A DNA stretch of 6,605 nt from Candidatus Gastranaerophilales bacterium (GTDB taxonomy: Bacteria; Cyanobacteriota; Vampirovibrionia; Gastranaerophilales; Gastranaerophilaceae), in the NCBI GenBank assembly GCA_910588555.1, contig CAJUPC010000048.1:1-6605 (forward strand). Direction: 5' to 3'. Numbering within the stretch: position 1 is the first letter of the stretch; every line of letters starts with the position of its first letter. The position numbers and the translations under genes were made by a program. Below, piece by piece: positions 6,534 to 6,605 of the stretch. The notes below the pieces were generated by a model. The model did not search any database and was not told the DNA's origin. It saw only the letters and a list, made by a program, of their open reading frames with translations.

Positions 6534-6562
6534 TTGACAAAAAACGAAATATAGTAAATAAT
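6534..6562 (+). promoter_or_regulatory. Strong sigma70-type promoter for the rightward gene
   Basis: A perfect TTGACA (6534-6539), a 17-base spacer and AATAAT (6557-6562, five of six) point rightward. The start of transcription would be near 6569, with a leader of about 22 bases containing the GGAGG site. The -35 box is the third member of the ~52-bp repeat series, so whatever binds the repeats could directly control this promoter. The two upstream TTGACA copies have 19- to 20-base gaps to their TATAAA/TGTAAA boxes and are poor promoters by themselves. Confidence 0.65.
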
Positions 6563-6578
6563 GAGTAAATAGAAAGAC

Positions 6579-6583
6579 GGAGG
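6579..6583 (+). promoter_or_regulatory. Strong ribosome binding site GGAGG
   Basis: GGAGG is followed by 7 bases (TATTTAT) and then ATG at 6591. It is the best Shine-Dalgarno in the window, much stronger than those of the flagellar genes, and fixes the start of the rightward partial gene. Confidence 0.75.
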
Positions 6584-6590
6584 TATTTAT

Positions 6591-6605
6591 ATGTCAAGAT
6601 TTAAG
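6591..6605 (+). CDS. Partial CDS, first five codons of a rightward gene
   Basis: ATG at 6591 opens MSRFK before the window ends. The call rests on the strong promoter and the optimally placed GGAGG just upstream. No function can be inferred from five residues. The gene is divergent from fliE and shares its 312-bp intergenic region, so it may be co-regulated with the basal-body genes. Confidence 0.7.

Larger units (their letters stand above)
6374..6539 (+). repeat. Direct repeats with about 52-bp period in the divergent control region
   Basis: Two clear copies share TTGACAAAAAxCCC, TGACCAA and TAAAATxTAT in the same order: TTGACA at 6429 and 6482, TGACCAA at 6444 and 6496, TAAAAT at 6457 and 6509. 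A third TTGACAAAAAAC at 6534 keeps the spacing (53 then 52 bases) and serves as the -35 of the rightward promoter. GGG precedes the first and third copy. A weaker upstream copy has GACAAAAC at 6382 and TGACAG at 6393. The string CAAATTTA at 6374 and again at 6320 (54 apart) suggests the periodicity continues towards fliE. The spacing is close to five helical turns, so bound proteins would lie on one face of the DNA. Role inferred: regulator binding sites or promoter duplications. Confidence 0.65.

Noticed and set aside
6374..6562. CRISPR-like array
   Set aside because: Repeats are degenerate, only two are close matches, the intervening sequence is itself partly similar, and the last copy is a promoter element.
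6379..6597. Leftward 72-residue open frame in the intergenic region
   Set aside because: It consists of the repeat array read in reverse (the FLSTL string occurs twice because of the repeats), lacks a good ribosome binding site, and overlaps two strong rightward signals and the start of the rightward gene.

Overview
The window holds a leftward (minus-strand) cluster of flagellar or type III secretion basal-body genes from an AT-leaning bacterial genome. In transcription order it reads fliE, fliF, an unrecognised 338-residue protein, fliH, flhA, then yidD and the first ten codons of another gene. At the right edge a rightward gene begins (five codons), so fliE and that gene are divergent and share a 312-bp intergenic region.

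The organism cannot be named for certain. The combination of AT-leaning sequence, clear but divergent flagellar export and basal-body proteins, and an uncharacterised protein where fliG normally sits does not look like a textbook enterobacterial or Bacillus locus. A gut Melainabacteria/Gastranaerophilales-type or other deep-branching lineage is my best guess (low to moderate confidence, from memory of the family, not from any search).

Layout: 1-20 is a run of exactly 20 C, probably a contig-edge artefact. 21-50 is the start of a leftward gene with its own well-formed sigma70 promoter (83-111) and Shine-Dalgarno (59-62). 108-314 is yidD. 365-2455 is flhA, overlapping fliH (2455-3165) by one base. 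3177-4193 is the unrecognised protein, 4211-5890 is fliF and 5937-6278 is fliE. 6279-6590 is non-coding and carries a probable fliE -10 element, a perfect 8-bp inverted repeat, a series of direct repeats spaced about 52 bp apart, a possible sigma28-like element facing fliE, and a strong rightward promoter with ribosome binding site for the gene starting at 6591.

How the genes work together: FliF forms the MS ring in the inner membrane, FliE is the adaptor between MS ring and rod, FlhA is the large export-gate subunit, and FliH is the stator that regulates the export ATPase FliI and links it to the gate and C ring. FliI, FliG, FlgB and FlgC, which often accompany these genes, are not in the window. 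The unknown protein between fliF and fliH lies exactly in the usual fliG slot. Its C-terminal third is only vaguely FliG/MgtE_N-like and its N-terminal 150 residues are unfamiliar. It is the strongest candidate for something undescribed, followed by the phased repeats in the divergent control region.
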